Source: Lutibacter oceani
GTDB taxonomy: Bacteria > Bacteroidota > Bacteroidia > Flavobacteriales > Flavobacteriaceae
DNA length: 64,000 bases
Direction of reading: 5' to 3'
Assembly: GCF_003384935.1 (NCBI RefSeq)
Contig: NZ_QTTQ01000009.1
Coordinates: 124,001-188,000 of the forward strand
Numbering within the stretch: position 1 is the first letter of the stretch; the number at the start of each line of letters is the position of its first letter. Position numbers and translations under genes: made by a program. The notes under the pieces are model-generated. The model saw only the letters and a list, made by a program, of their open reading frames with translations. It did no database searches and was not told where the DNA came from. Of the stretch, positions 18,105-26,613 are shown piece by piece.

Positions 18105-18184
18105 TTTGCTTAATCAATTAAAAAGTGAAATTAACTTACAAAGCTTTAACGTTAATTGAAACTTGTTTTATTTGATGATTGTGT
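18105..18184 (+). repeat. Dispersed repeat, copy 2
   Basis: Begins TTTGCTTAATCAATTAAAAA, with a 3' half ACGTTAATTGAAACTTG that matches copy 3 closely (ACGTTAATTAAAACTTA). It lies 113 bases before the original start codon of the methyltransferase gene at 18218. The rest of the 17918-18217 gap shows nothing recognisable. Confidence 0.55.
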
Positions 18185-18217
18185 AAAATTGAAAGAATTA
18201 TCAATTATAAATTAATA

Positions 18218-18343
18218 ATGAACATACGAAAAGAAATAATTAGAGTTACATCAGAATATTTTGAAGACAATATTGACTAACAAAAGTTATCAAATGCATC
18301 CAAAGAATATAAATCTATTTTAGAGGAGCTTTGTGGTCAAAAT
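18218..18343 (+). pseudogene. Detached N-terminus of the methyltransferase gene
   Basis: In the same frame as the gene at 18344, an ATG at 18218 opens MNIRKEIIRVTSEYFEDNID and is stopped by TAA at 18278-18280. The frame then continues without stops through LSNASKEYKSILEELCGQN into the main gene. One nonsense change therefore separates about 42 N-terminal codons from the rest. Whether the short product and a restart at 18344 are both made is unknown. Confidence 0.65.
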
Positions 18344-19246
18344 ATGGATACTGAAAAAGGGCGAAATGATATTGAATTTGAAAATGGTAAAGCTCTTGGT
18401 ACATATTGGGCAGCTCTTTGTTTGGATGGCTTATTAAGAACACGGCAATTTATTAGGGGTATAAATGAAGCTATTAAAGAAAAAACTAATAACAAAAAAC
18501 CAATTCATATTTTATACGCAGGTACAGGTCCCTTTGCTACCCTAATTCTTCCTTTTATTTTTAGATATTCTAAACAAGATATAAAATATACATTTTTAGA
18601 AATAAACCCATTTAGTTTTAAACTATTAAAAAACGTCATTTTAAAATTAGGATTAGAAGAATATAATATATCACTAATAAATAGCGATGCAACTAAATAT
18701 CAAGTGGATTCTAAAAATGAACCTGATATTATTATAAGTGAAACAATGCAAAATGCTTTGGCTAAAGAACAACAAGTTCCTATTTTTTTAAATTTGATGC
18801 GTCAAGTAAAAAACGAGACTATATTTATACCTGAGAAAATAAATCTATTTATTGGGCTTAAAAAAGCAGAAATTCCATTAGAAGAAATTCAATCAAAAGA
18901 TTATAAAAAAGAGATGAAAGTATTTGAAGTTAGCAAAGAATCTATGTTTCCTTCAAATAATTTAAACAAAGCTACTGCTACTGAAGTTTCATTTACAAAA
19001 AAACAGACTATAATTAGAAATGAAAAATTAAAAGGTTTTAATCAAATTGTAATTATTACTGAAATACAAGTATATAAAAATGAAAAAATTGAGATTAATG
19101 AAAGTGGTTTAACTACACCTTTATTTATAAAAGACATTCCTAACGACCTAAAAAGTTCAATATCAATTGATACACAATATATAATTTCTTCTGAACCAAA
19201 GCTTGAATATAAAATAACTTACCATACTCCAAATCAATTAGCTTAA
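18344..19246 (+). CDS. Class I SAM-dependent methyltransferase (N-terminally interrupted)
   Basis: A 300-residue reading frame with a Rossmann-type methyltransferase core: motif I ILYAGTGPFATL (about residues 56-67), the acidic loop after strand 2 (FLEINPFSFKLL), and DIIISETMQNAL in the position of motif IV. The SETM region recalls the double-E hairpin of protein-arginine-type methyltransferases, but the target is unknown. ATG 18344 is the first start after an in-frame stop at 18278; homology-like sequence continues upstream of it, so the native protein probably began at 18218. The gene may be decaying or may still be translated from 18344. Confidence 0.75.
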   Translation: MDTEKGRNDIEFENGKALGTYWAALCLDGLLRTRQFIRGINEAIKEKTNNKKPIHILYAGTGPFATLILPFIFRYSKQDIKYTFLEINPFSFKLLKNVILKLGLEEYNISLINSDATKYQVDSKNEPDIIISETMQNALAKEQQVPIFLNLMRQVKNETIFIPEKINLFIGLKKAEIPLEEIQSKDYKKEMKVFEVSKESMFPSNNLNKATATEVSFTKKQTIIRNEKLKGFNQIVIITEIQVYKNEKIEINESGLTTPLFIKDIPNDLKSSISIDTQYIISSEPKLEYKITYHTPNQLA

Positions 19247-19270
19247 CAATTAAAATATAAAAAAAAATAT

Positions 19271-19350
19271 TTTGCTTCTTAACTTTAAAAAGTTGAAATT
19301 AGCTCACCTAGTAACAACGTTAATTAAAACTTATTTAATTTAAATGTTGT
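19271..19350 (+). repeat. Dispersed repeat, copy 3
   Basis: Begins TTTGCTTCTTAACTTTAAAA, continues AGTTGAAATTAGCT, then ACGTTAATTAAAACTTA. It is the most complete-looking copy and lies 92 bases before the AraC-family start codon. Confidence 0.6.
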
Positions 19351-19362
19351 TATTAATATTAA

Positions 19363-20166
19363 ATGAAACCAGATTCTATTAACATATCGCAAATAATAAA
19401 AGAAACAACAATAAAACCAAACAGTAATAATTTTGCTGTTTGCTGGATTAAAAGTGAAGTTGATGGTATTGAAATTGACGAAGTTTTATATAAAAATGTT
19501 TCGAACTCTATTTTTTTTCTCGATCCAAAATTTCAATGGAAAATATTTAAAAAAGGTAATTCAACCTCTTCAGGCTACATTTTGCATTTGGAAAAGGAAG
19601 TTTTAAATAATCCCCTTTTAAGCAATCTGCACATAAATAAGGTTAGGCTTTTTAACTCGGGTGAAATACCTTTATTTAAATTAAGCCCGGGAATAGAAAA
19701 AAGAACTCAGGCAATACTTGAAATGATTGATGAACTTTTAGGGTCGAACCTTAACCATAAAGATGATGCCATACTTTCTCTTTTAAACACTTTTTTTGTA
19801 TACTGCGATGGTCAATGCAATATTAAATCTGTAGTTTCAAATACTAATTCTAAAACAAACATAGTTTATAAATTCAAAAAGTTGGTTGACAAAAACATTT
19901 TTGAACACCATGAAATAGCTCACTATGCGAAACTTCTTAATATTTCGCCCAAATACCTGAATGAATGTGTAAAAGAAGTTTTATCAGTTAGTTCAAAAAA
20001 TATAGTTACTGAGCAGTTACTTATGCGATCGAGGTATGCTTTAAAATTTTCCAATAAAACCATTAAAGAAATTAGTTTTGAATTGGGCTTTTCCTCTCCT
20101 GATTATTTTAGCTACTTTTTTAAAACTCATACAGGTATTTCGCCATCATCTCTTAGAAAAAGCTAA
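19363..20166 (+). CDS. AraC family transcriptional regulator
   Basis: A 267-residue regulator. The C-terminal 100 residues contain two helix-turn-helix units of the AraC type (HEIAHYAKLLNISPKYLNEC and IKEISFELGFSSPDYFSYFF, then the terminal THTGISPSSLRK). The N-terminal part is a cupin-like ligand domain. It lies 84 bases before the frameshifted cupin gene on the same strand, which may be its target. Copy 3 of the dispersed repeat precedes it. Confidence 0.93.
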   Translation: MKPDSINISQIIKETTIKPNSNNFAVCWIKSEVDGIEIDEVLYKNVSNSIFFLDPKFQWKIFKKGNSTSSGYILHLEKEVLNNPLLSNLHINKVRLFNSGEIPLFKLSPGIEKRTQAILEMIDELLGSNLNHKDDAILSLLNTFFVYCDGQCNIKSVVSNTNSKTNIVYKFKKLVDKNIFEHHEIAHYAKLLNISPKYLNECVKEVLSVSSKNIVTEQLLMRSRYALKFSNKTIKEISFELGFSSPDYFSYFFKTHTGISPSSLRKS

Positions 20167-20250
20167 CTGTTCTTAAATTCTAAGGTTTTACCGTATTTTT
20201 CACATTGCCATAGTATTTCTTATCTACTAAATTGCAACAAAATTTAAATT

Positions 20251-20795
20251 ATGGATAGAAAAAAATTATAAAAACTTCAGGATTGGGGTTAGGTATCGCC
20301 TTAATTCCAGGAATAATTAAAAGCCAAACCTCCTTATCAAATAACAATTATACAACTAAATCTGAACCCAAAATTATAAAGGATGAAGAAGGTAATGTTT
20401 TAAATGTTATTGGTGATATCCAAACTCATAAACTCGTTGGTAATGACACTGGAAATCAAATAGTTGAATGGGTTGATAATGTAGAGCCTGGAGTAGGTAT
20501 TCCACCACACATACATACTCGGGAAGATGAAATATTTCGAGTAATTATAGGTCAAATAGAAATTATGGTAGGTGGTAAAACCACAATTTTAAAAGAGGGA
20601 GATGTCGCTTTTGCTCCGAAAGATATACCTCATTCATGGAAAGTTGTTGGTACAGTAAAGGCGAAAATGATAACAACTGCTTTCCCAGCTGGAATTGAGT
20701 ATATGTTCATGGAATTAGCAGAGCTTCCAGCCGGCCCTCCTGATTTTGAAAAAGTATCTGAAATTTGTAAAAATCACGGGATTCGTTTTGTTTAA
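20251..20795 (+). pseudogene. Cupin-domain protein with a frameshifted leader
   Basis: The ATG at 20251 begins MDRKK and then meets TAA. One added base in the A run at 20259-20265 would restore MDRKKIIKTSGLGLGIALIP, a plausible secretion leader that runs straight into the 170-codon frame at 20283-20795. That frame holds a full cupin: GVGIPPHIHTREDEIFRVI, with metal-ligand histidines and a glutamate, then a glycine turn and FAPKDIPHSWKV. So the gene is intact except for one base in the leader, which could be a real mutation or a sequencing error. Its ligand and function are unknown. Confidence 0.7.
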
Positions 20796-20833
20796 GTGCT
20801 AATTCAAATAAGTTTATAAAAAATAACGTTTAA

Positions 20834-20865
20834 AGTGTAAGTAATTCAACTTATGCTTTTTTTTA
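20834..20865 (+). terminator. Probable terminator after the cupin gene
   Basis: Nine-base-pair stem AGTGTAAGT/ACTTATGCT (two G-U pairs), six-base loop, then eight T. Confidence 0.6.
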
Positions 20866-20939
20866 TATTTAGATTATCTGAAAAGACTGTTATAACCAAC
20901 AAACTCTTTGGAAAAGCTATATATAATAAAACACCTTCT

Positions 20940-20999
20940 CTTTTGGTTAACTATATAAGTTCTCCTTTTCTTAAAGCAATCAACAAAATCTTGTGGAAT
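20940..20999 (-). pseudogene. Second copy of the 3' end of rluD
   Basis: The minus strand encodes IPQDFVDCFKKRRTYIVNQK, matching IPQDIVECLDKWRTYTINQK at the end of the intact rluD (23397-23456). By hand count, 48 of 60 bases are identical. The orientation is the same as that of rluD. Similarity stops after the lysine. The upstream continuation (IKKKDLK) only loosely resembles rluD. It is a displaced gene end, in direct-repeat orientation with the real one. Confidence 0.7.
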
Positions 21000-21019
21000 T
21001 TTTAAATCCTTTTTTTTAA

Positions 21020-21105
21020 TTTGCTTCTTAGTTTAAAAAAGTTGAAATTCGCTTATAAAAAGATATCTTAAATTAAAACTGATTATTTCTAACAATTGGC
21101 AGTAC
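21020..21105 (+). repeat. Dispersed repeat, copy 4
   Basis: Begins TTTGCTTCTTAGTTTAAAAA, continues AGTTGAAATTCGCTTATA, then AAATTAAAACTGATTATTT. It starts 124 bases before the XRE gene start and 20 bases after the rluD-end remnant. The remaining bases of the 20796-21143 gap hold only the terminator, the remnant and this copy. Confidence 0.55.
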
Positions 21106-21143
21106 TTTAAACGCACATAATAATTTAAACCTAAACTTAAGAA

Positions 21144-21683
21144 ATGTCACCACTTTTAGAATACAGGCAAAAACTAAACTTGACTCAAGAACAGTTGTCG
21201 GTCAAGGCAAGTGTTTCTATAAGAACAATTCAAAGAATTGAAGCCGGCAAAGAACCAAAAGGGTACACATTAGAAGCATTGTCAAAAGCATTAGATATTA
21301 GTAAAGATGAATTACTTAAAAATACTATTGAACACCCAAAAAACAACAACCAATTAATTAAATTTATTAACCTTTCGTCCTTATTCCTTATTTATTTACC
21401 ACTAGGAAGTATCATTGCTCCAATTATAATTATGTATTGGAAACAAGAAGTTAACGCTATAACTAAGCAAATCGTTTCTATCCAAATTTTATGGACATTA
21501 GCTTTTCCCATTATTGTTTTAACAAGTGCTTTTGTTGGAAAATGGCTTTCTTTAAGCAGTCAAGTACTTCCGTTAACAATGGTGCTATTATTCGTTGTTA
21601 ATTTGTATATTATTATACGAAATGCCATCGAAATTAATAAAAATCAAAAACTTTATATAGATCTTAAATTCAGCTTCTTATAA
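21144..21683 (+). CDS. XRE-family regulator fused to a DUF4870-like membrane region
   Basis: A 179-residue protein. Residues 1-60 are an XRE/Cro helix-turn-helix (EYRQKLNLTQEQLSVKASVS, then IRTIQRIEAGKEPKGYTLEA). Residues about 75-165 hold four hydrophobic segments with a DUF4870-like pattern (LPLGSIIAPIIIMYWKQ, then TKQIVSIQILWTL). It would be a membrane-tethered DNA-binding protein. It lies 99 bases before the serine hydrolase, on the same strand, inside the segment bounded by the two rluD ends; it may regulate that neighbour. Confidence 0.88.
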   Translation: MSPLLEYRQKLNLTQEQLSVKASVSIRTIQRIEAGKEPKGYTLEALSKALDISKDELLKNTIEHPKNNNQLIKFINLSSLFLIYLPLGSIIAPIIIMYWKQEVNAITKQIVSIQILWTLAFPIIVLTSAFVGKWLSLSSQVLPLTMVLLFVVNLYIIIRNAIEINKNQKLYIDLKFSFL

Positions 21684-21782
21684 ACTTGTCGGCTCATTGT
21701 CACGTTAATGTCAGGTTCATTTGAGGCTTTTTTCTTGTAGAAAATTTAATATTGCATCCATAAAAATTAAATTTATCACACA

Positions 21783-23270
21783 ATGAAAAAGTACTTATTA
21801 TTCGTCCCTTTATTATTTATCACTACGCTTCTTATCGCTCAAATTGATAGAAAATCTGATTTATACAAAACAATTATTTCAAAAGATAGTTTGCTATTTA
21901 ATGTAGGTTTCAACACTTGTGATATTAGTCAATTCGAAAATTTATTAAGCGAAAAATTTGAATTCTTTCACGACAAAGACAGTATTTCTAATAAAGAACA
22001 ATTTCTTCACAATCTTCAAAATGGTTTGTGCATCTCGCCAACAACATTCCAATCAAGAAGAGAGCTATTACTAGAAAGTACTGAAATTTACCCACTTTAC
22101 AAAAGAGAAAAACTTTATGGAGTAATCCAAATTGGGGTTCATCAATTTTTTGAAACAATAGAACATCAAAAAGAAGTATTTGGAAGTTCTGCTAAATTCA
22201 CTCATTTATGGCTTTTAGAAAACGGAGTTTGGAAACTTACAAAATCTTTAAGTTACGACCATCAAATTAATTTACTTGATGTAACAAAATCATCGATTTT
22301 TGATAACGACAAAGAAATTGAAAAATGGTTAAAATCAAACAATATCCCAACTTTGGGCCTTGGGGTCATTAATGAAGGTAAACTTCAACAAGTAAAAGTA
22401 TATGGCGACTTTACAAATGGAAAAACCGCTCCTTATAATACAATTTTCAATGTTGCATCTTTAACAAAACCAATAACCGCAATTGTCACTTTAAAATTGG
22501 CTAGTTTAGGAAAATGGAATTTAGATGAGCCTATTTCCAACTATTGGACTGACCAAGATGTTGCAAGTGACCCAAGAAGTAAAAGACTTACCACAAGACA
22601 TATTTTAAGTCATCAAACAGGTTTTACAAATTGGCGAGGAAACAATAAAGACGGGAAACTGCATTTTGAATTTGAACCTGGAACAAAATATCAATATTCT
22701 GGTGAAGGATTTGAATATTTAAGAAAAGCTTTAGAAAGTAAATTTCATAAAACAATTGACCAATTAGCAACTGAATTAATTTTTGAACCATTGCAAATGA
22801 ATGATACCGAGTTTTTTTGGAGCAAAAAAACAGACGAAAGCAGGTTTGCAATTGGATATAATAATAAAGGAGTTACTTACGAAACCATAAAAAATAAATC
22901 TGCAAATGCCGCGGATGATTTATTAACAACAATTGAAGATTATGGTAATTTTTTGGTTAGCGTTATGAATAGTGAAGGACTATCAAAGAAAGTTTTTGAT
23001 GATATGACAACCAATCAAGTCGAAACTAAAAATGGAAAGCATTTTGGATTAGGTTTTGAAATTTATGATATAGGTAATGGGGAAATAGCATTATCACACG
23101 GTGGAGCAGACAACGGAGTTCAAACCATTGTATTTATTTTTCCAAAAATAAAAAAAGGATTGATAATCTTCACAAATGTTGATGATGGATATAAAGTTTA
23201 TGAAAAATTGATAAGTCATTATTTGGAAGAAAATGGAAAAAAAATAATTGAAATAGAAACAACACAATAA
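21783..23270 (+). CDS. Serine hydrolase (class C beta-lactamase-like) with an N-terminal DUF4440-like domain
   Basis: A 495-residue exported protein: signal peptide MKKYLLFVPLLFITTLLIAQ, then an NTF2-like DUF4440 domain (about residues 28-160, ending FTHLWLLENGVWKLTKSL), then a serine beta-lactamase/esterase-family domain. Catalytic motifs are SLTK (226-229), YSG (305-307) and HGG (439-441), the set typical of class C-like hydrolases and D-aminopeptidase-type enzymes. It need not be an antibiotic resistance enzyme. It is the last gene before rluD, which is convergent. Confidence 0.9.
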   Translation: MKKYLLFVPLLFITTLLIAQIDRKSDLYKTIISKDSLLFNVGFNTCDISQFENLLSEKFEFFHDKDSISNKEQFLHNLQNGLCISPTTFQSRRELLLESTEIYPLYKREKLYGVIQIGVHQFFETIEHQKEVFGSSAKFTHLWLLENGVWKLTKSLSYDHQINLLDVTKSSIFDNDKEIEKWLKSNNIPTLGLGVINEGKLQQVKVYGDFTNGKTAPYNTIFNVASLTKPITAIVTLKLASLGKWNLDEPISNYWTDQDVASDPRSKRLTTRHILSHQTGFTNWRGNNKDGKLHFEFEPGTKYQYSGEGFEYLRKALESKFHKTIDQLATELIFEPLQMNDTEFFWSKKTDESRFAIGYNNKGVTYETIKNKSANAADDLLTTIEDYGNFLVSVMNSEGLSKKVFDDMTTNQVETKNGKHFGLGFEIYDIGNGEIALSHGGADNGVQTIVFIFPKIKKGLIIFTNVDDGYKVYEKLISHYLEENGKKIIEIETTQ

Positions 23271-23384
23271 CTTCGTCCAACAATAGGCGAAAAATTACTT
23301 AATTCTATTAAAAATATTTAAATATTAGAAAAATACGATTTCACAACAGTAACTATCCTTTCCCTAAACCGATAAGGCTACTCT

Positions 23385-24416
23385 TTAATGCGCTTCCTTC
23401 TGGTTAATAGTATAAGTTCTCCACTTATCTAGGCACTCAACAATATCTTGTGGAATTTCAGAATTAAAGCGTAAAAATTCTTTAGTAGTTGGGTGTTCAA
23501 ACCCTAATGTTTTGGCATGTAATGCTTGTCTTGGTAAAACTTTAAAACAATTTTCAACAAATTGCTTGTATTTTGTAAAAGTAGTTCCTTTTAAAACAAC
23601 ATCACCTCCATAACGTTCATCATTAAAAAGTGTGTGGCCAATATGTTTAAAATGGGCTCTTATTTGGTGTGTTCTACCTGTTTCTAATTTACATTGCACT
23701 AAAGTAACATAGCTAAAACGCTCAATTACTTTATAATGTGTTACGGCATGTTTTCCAAAATCACCTTCTGGAAAAACATTCATTTGCAACCTGTTTTTTA
23801 AACTTCTACCAATATTTCCTTCAATAGTACCTGTATCTTCTTCAACATTTCCCCAAACCAAAGCGTAGTATAAACGCTCGGTAGTTCTGTCGTAAAATTG
23901 TTTAGATAAATGTGCCATTGCATATTCAGTTTTGGCAACTACTAATAAACCGCTGGTGTCTTTATCTATTCTATGTACTAATCCAGGACGCTCATTGGAA
24001 TTGGTTGGTAAATTTTCAATATGATGAATTAATGCATTTACCAAAGTTCCACTGTAGTTTCCATGACCAGGGTGCACAACCATACCAGCTGGTTTATTTA
24101 CTACAATTACCTGATCATCTTCAAATAAAATATCTAAAGGAATGTCTTCTGCAACTAATAAATTTTCGTGTGGCGGATGAGCTAAAACTACGCGTACAAC
24201 ATCATATGGTTTTACTTTGTAATTCGATTTTACAGCAATATCATTTACCAATACATTTCCTGCTTTTGCTGCTTGTTGAATTTTATTTCTAGTTGCATTT
24301 TCAATAAAATTCATTAAAAATTTATCCACACGTAATGGTTCCTGACCTGCGTGTGCCACATAATTAAAATGCTCGTAAAATTCTTCGTTTTCTGCGCTAA
24401 TTTCTTCTAAACTCAT
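23385..24416 (-). CDS. rluD: 23S rRNA pseudouridine synthase, RluD-type
   Basis: A 343-residue RluA-family enzyme that makes pseudouridine in 23S rRNA. The S4 RNA-binding domain is at about residues 28-75 (LRVDKFLMNFIENATRNKIQ) and the catalytic motif HRIDKDTSGLL follows, with the active aspartate at 151. A C-terminal GRTHQIRAHFKHIGH segment is also typical. Its start and the PASTA gene's stop share one base (TAATG). A diverged copy of its last 60 bases lies at 20940-20999. Confidence 0.94.
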   Translation of the reverse strand: MSLEEISAENEEFYEHFNYVAHAGQEPLRVDKFLMNFIENATRNKIQQAAKAGNVLVNDIAVKSNYKVKPYDVVRVVLAHPPHENLLVAEDIPLDILFEDDQVIVVNKPAGMVVHPGHGNYSGTLVNALIHHIENLPTNSNERPGLVHRIDKDTSGLLVVAKTEYAMAHLSKQFYDRTTERLYYALVWGNVEEDTGTIEGNIGRSLKNRLQMNVFPEGDFGKHAVTHYKVIERFSYVTLVQCKLETGRTHQIRAHFKHIGHTLFNDERYGGDVVLKGTTFTKYKQFVENCFKVLPRQALHAKTLGFEHPTTKEFLRFNSEIPQDIVECLDKWRTYTINQKEAH

Positions 24417-25000
24417 TATTCGTTTTTATCGGGCGTATATCTGTCACTTCCTTTTCCATCTCCCAATTTTAAAGTAATTACAGAGTTTTTGGGAATTTGG
24501 TCTCCAGTTTTTAAATCCTTTCCATCAAATTGTAACCCTCTTACAACATCTTTTGCAATATCTGAAACATAAATTGGGTTAGCACTTATTCTAAAACCAA
24601 TAGCACGCAATTGTGAAGTAACCTGTCTTTTGGTTTTACCAAACACATTAGGTACTTCAACATTTCTATAGCCTGAAGGATTTAAAGTTAAGTAAATTTT
24701 TCTATTCTCTTTTACAAAGTCTCCCGGTTCAGGATCCTGATCTATAACCGATTTTTTTGGATAATCCGGATTATAACTAGCCGAATCAATTACATACAAT
24801 TTTAAATCTAAATCTTCCAACATGCTTTCAACTTCATTTAAACTCATTTTCTGCAAATCTGGAACTTCAATTTTTTGGTCGTGATTGGTTGAAATATTTA
24901 ACCACTTCATAACAATAAAAGCAAAAACTATTATCCCTCCAATGGCAAATAATAATTGCTTTAAAAAAGTTTTGGATTTAATAAATTCAATTAAACTCAT
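24416..25000 (-). CDS. PASTA domain-containing membrane protein
   Basis: A 194-residue protein: a short cytoplasmic start, one membrane helix (about residues 17-33, LLFAIGGIIVFAFIVMKWL), then two PASTA domains (VPDLQKMSLNEVESMLEDLD and VPNVFGKTKRQVTSQLRAIG). PASTA domains bind muropeptide-like ligands at the cell wall; here there is no kinase domain. I chose the ATG at 25000 because the in-frame TTG at 25024 sits in the -7 box. It is cotranscribed with rluD and divergent from ddl, a cell-wall gene. Confidence 0.9.
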   Translation of the reverse strand: MSLIEFIKSKTFLKQLLFAIGGIIVFAFIVMKWLNISTNHDQKIEVPDLQKMSLNEVESMLEDLDLKLYVIDSASYNPDYPKKSVIDQDPEPGDFVKENRKIYLTLNPSGYRNVEVPNVFGKTKRQVTSQLRAIGFRISANPIYVSDIAKDVVRGLQFDGKDLKTGDQIPKNSVITLKLGDGKGSDRYTPDKNE

Positions 25001-25021
25001 TTTTCTTTCTTTATTTTTTTG

Positions 25022-25029
25022 CAAATGTA
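25022..25029 (-). promoter_or_regulatory. -7 box of the PASTA-rluD operon
   Basis: The minus strand reads TACATTTG, an exact TAnnTTTG match, 22 bases before the ATG at 25000. It decides the start of the PASTA gene. Confidence 0.65.
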
Positions 25030-25132
25030 CAATATATCTGTTAAAATGTTTAATATCATGATCGTTGAAATATATTACAAATAGCTTTTAAATTTTCCAA
25101 CATTCAACTTCAAACTTTTAACTTTAAATCTG

Positions 25133-25140
25133 TAAGTTTG
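25133..25140 (+). promoter_or_regulatory. -7 box of ddl
   Basis: TAAGTTTG matches TAnnTTTG exactly, 28 bases before the ddl start codon. Confidence 0.6.
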
Positions 25141-25168
25141 TAATTACAGTTAAAGCTATAAACTTAAA

Positions 25169-26146
25169 ATGAAAAAAAATATTGCCATAATTATGGGAGG
25201 CTATTCTTCAGAAGTTGAAATTTCTTTGAAGAGTGGCGCTATTGTTTATAAAAATATATCAAAAGAACTATACAATTCTTACCAAATTCATATTCTTAAA
25301 AATAAATGGGTATTGGTTGATGATGCAAAAAAGGAACATCCTATAAATAAACATGATTTTTCAGCAGAAATTAATGGGGAAAAAATTATTTTCGACTGCG
25401 CTTTTAATGCTATTCACGGACACCCTGGTGAAGATGGAACTATTTTAGCTTATTTTGATTTAATTGGATTAAAACATACGTCTGCTCCATTTTATCAAAT
25501 GGCTTTAACTTTTAACAAACGTGATTGTTTAAGTGTTGTAAAACAATATGGTATTAAAACAGCAACTTCATTTTACCTGGATAAAGGTGCTAAAATTAAT
25601 GTTGATGAAATAGTAAAAAAAGTAGGTTTACCTTGTTTTGTAAAACCGAATAATGCCGGTTCCAGTTTTGGAATTTCAAAAGCTAAAACGAAGGCCGAAA
25701 TTTTACCAGCTATTGAAAAAGCTTTTAAAGAAGATACCCAAATTTTAATTGAATCATTTTTAAACGGACCAGAAATTACCGTTGGTGTTATAGAATATGA
25801 AAATAAAATTAAAGTGTTACCTATGACTGAAATAGTTACAGAAAATGATTTCTTTGATTATGAAGCAAAATATTTGGGTAAATCTGAAGAAATTACACCA
25901 GCTCGAATTTCACCTGAAATTCATAAAAAATTAGAAAAAGTAGCAACTCAAGTTTATCAAATTTTAAATATGAGTGGTTTTTCACGTTCTGAATATATTT
26001 TGGTAAATGGGGAACCACATTTTTTAGAAATGAATACTGTTCCAGGTTTAACAACCGAAAGTATTATTCCACAACAGGCAGCCGAAGCTGGTATAAGTTT
26101 ACAAGAACTTTTTCATAACGCCATAGAAATGGCTTTAAAAAACTAA
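25169..26146 (+). CDS. ddl: D-alanine--D-alanine ligase
   Basis: Joins two D-alanines for the peptidoglycan pentapeptide. The 325-residue ATP-grasp enzyme has a characteristic start (IMGGYSSEVEISLKSG), the HGHPGEDGT segment (about 83-91), the ATP-binding PCFVKPNNAGSSFGISKA, and the C-terminal SEYILVNGEPHFLEMNTVPG with the metal-binding glutamate/asparagine. coaD follows after two bases, and an M14 peptidase and a DUF1853 gene continue the run, so this is the first gene of a four-gene unit. Confidence 0.96.
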   Translation: MKKNIAIIMGGYSSEVEISLKSGAIVYKNISKELYNSYQIHILKNKWVLVDDAKKEHPINKHDFSAEINGEKIIFDCAFNAIHGHPGEDGTILAYFDLIGLKHTSAPFYQMALTFNKRDCLSVVKQYGIKTATSFYLDKGAKINVDEIVKKVGLPCFVKPNNAGSSFGISKAKTKAEILPAIEKAFKEDTQILIESFLNGPEITVGVIEYENKIKVLPMTEIVTENDFFDYEAKYLGKSEEITPARISPEIHKKLEKVATQVYQILNMSGFSRSEYILVNGEPHFLEMNTVPGLTTESIIPQQAAEAGISLQELFHNAIEMALKN

Positions 26147-26148
26147 TT

Positions 26149-26604
26149 ATGCGAAGAGCAATTTTCCCTGGATCCTTTGATCCTATTACATTAGGTCACG
26201 TTGATATTATAAATAGAGCCTTGCCTTTATTTGATGAAATAATAATTGCTATTGGTATAAATGCAGATAAAAAATATATGTTTTCCCTAAAAGAACGTGT
26301 AAATTTTATTAAAGAAAATTATAAAAACGAACCAAAAATAAAAGTACTTACATATACTGGATTAACTACCGATTTCTGCGAAAAAGTAAATGTCGATTTT
26401 ATTTTAAGAGGTTTAAGAAATCCTGCGGATTTTGAATTTGAAAAAGCAATTGCACAAACTAATAGAAAGCTTTCTGGAATTGAAACTGTATTTTTATTAA
26501 CCTCTGCAGATACTGCATTTATAAGTTCCAGTATTGTTAGAGATGTGTTCAGACATGGCGGAGATATTACCAAATTTGTTCCTAAAAGTGTCTCCAAAAA
26601 GTAA
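26149..26604 (+). CDS. coaD: Phosphopantetheine adenylyltransferase
   Basis: Catalyses the fourth step of coenzyme A synthesis. The 151-residue protein begins MRRAIFPGSFDPITLGHVDI with the nucleotidyltransferase TLGH motif at 14-17 and ends with ISSSIVRDVFRHGGDITKFV. The RGLRNPADFEFE segment is also family-typical. It lies two bases after ddl and nine before the M14 peptidase gene. Confidence 0.96.
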   Translation: MRRAIFPGSFDPITLGHVDIINRALPLFDEIIIAIGINADKKYMFSLKERVNFIKENYKNEPKIKVLTYTGLTTDFCEKVNVDFILRGLRNPADFEFEKAIAQTNRKLSGIETVFLLTSADTAFISSSIVRDVFRHGGDITKFVPKSVSKK

Positions 26605-26613
26605 TCAATTTTT

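Noticed and set aside
15985..21105. Integron attC sites as explanation for the dispersed repeats
   Set aside because: The repeats precede genes on the same strand and resemble each other, but the paired core sites of attC are not present and no integron integrase is seen.
23271..23384. A third rluD-end or repeat copy after the serine hydrolase
   Set aside because: Only a short fragment (AACAATAGGCG) resembles the 21090 region; not enough to call.
25001..25024. TTG start for the PASTA gene
   Set aside because: It overlaps the -7 box TACATTTG; the ATG at 25000 follows at a normal distance.
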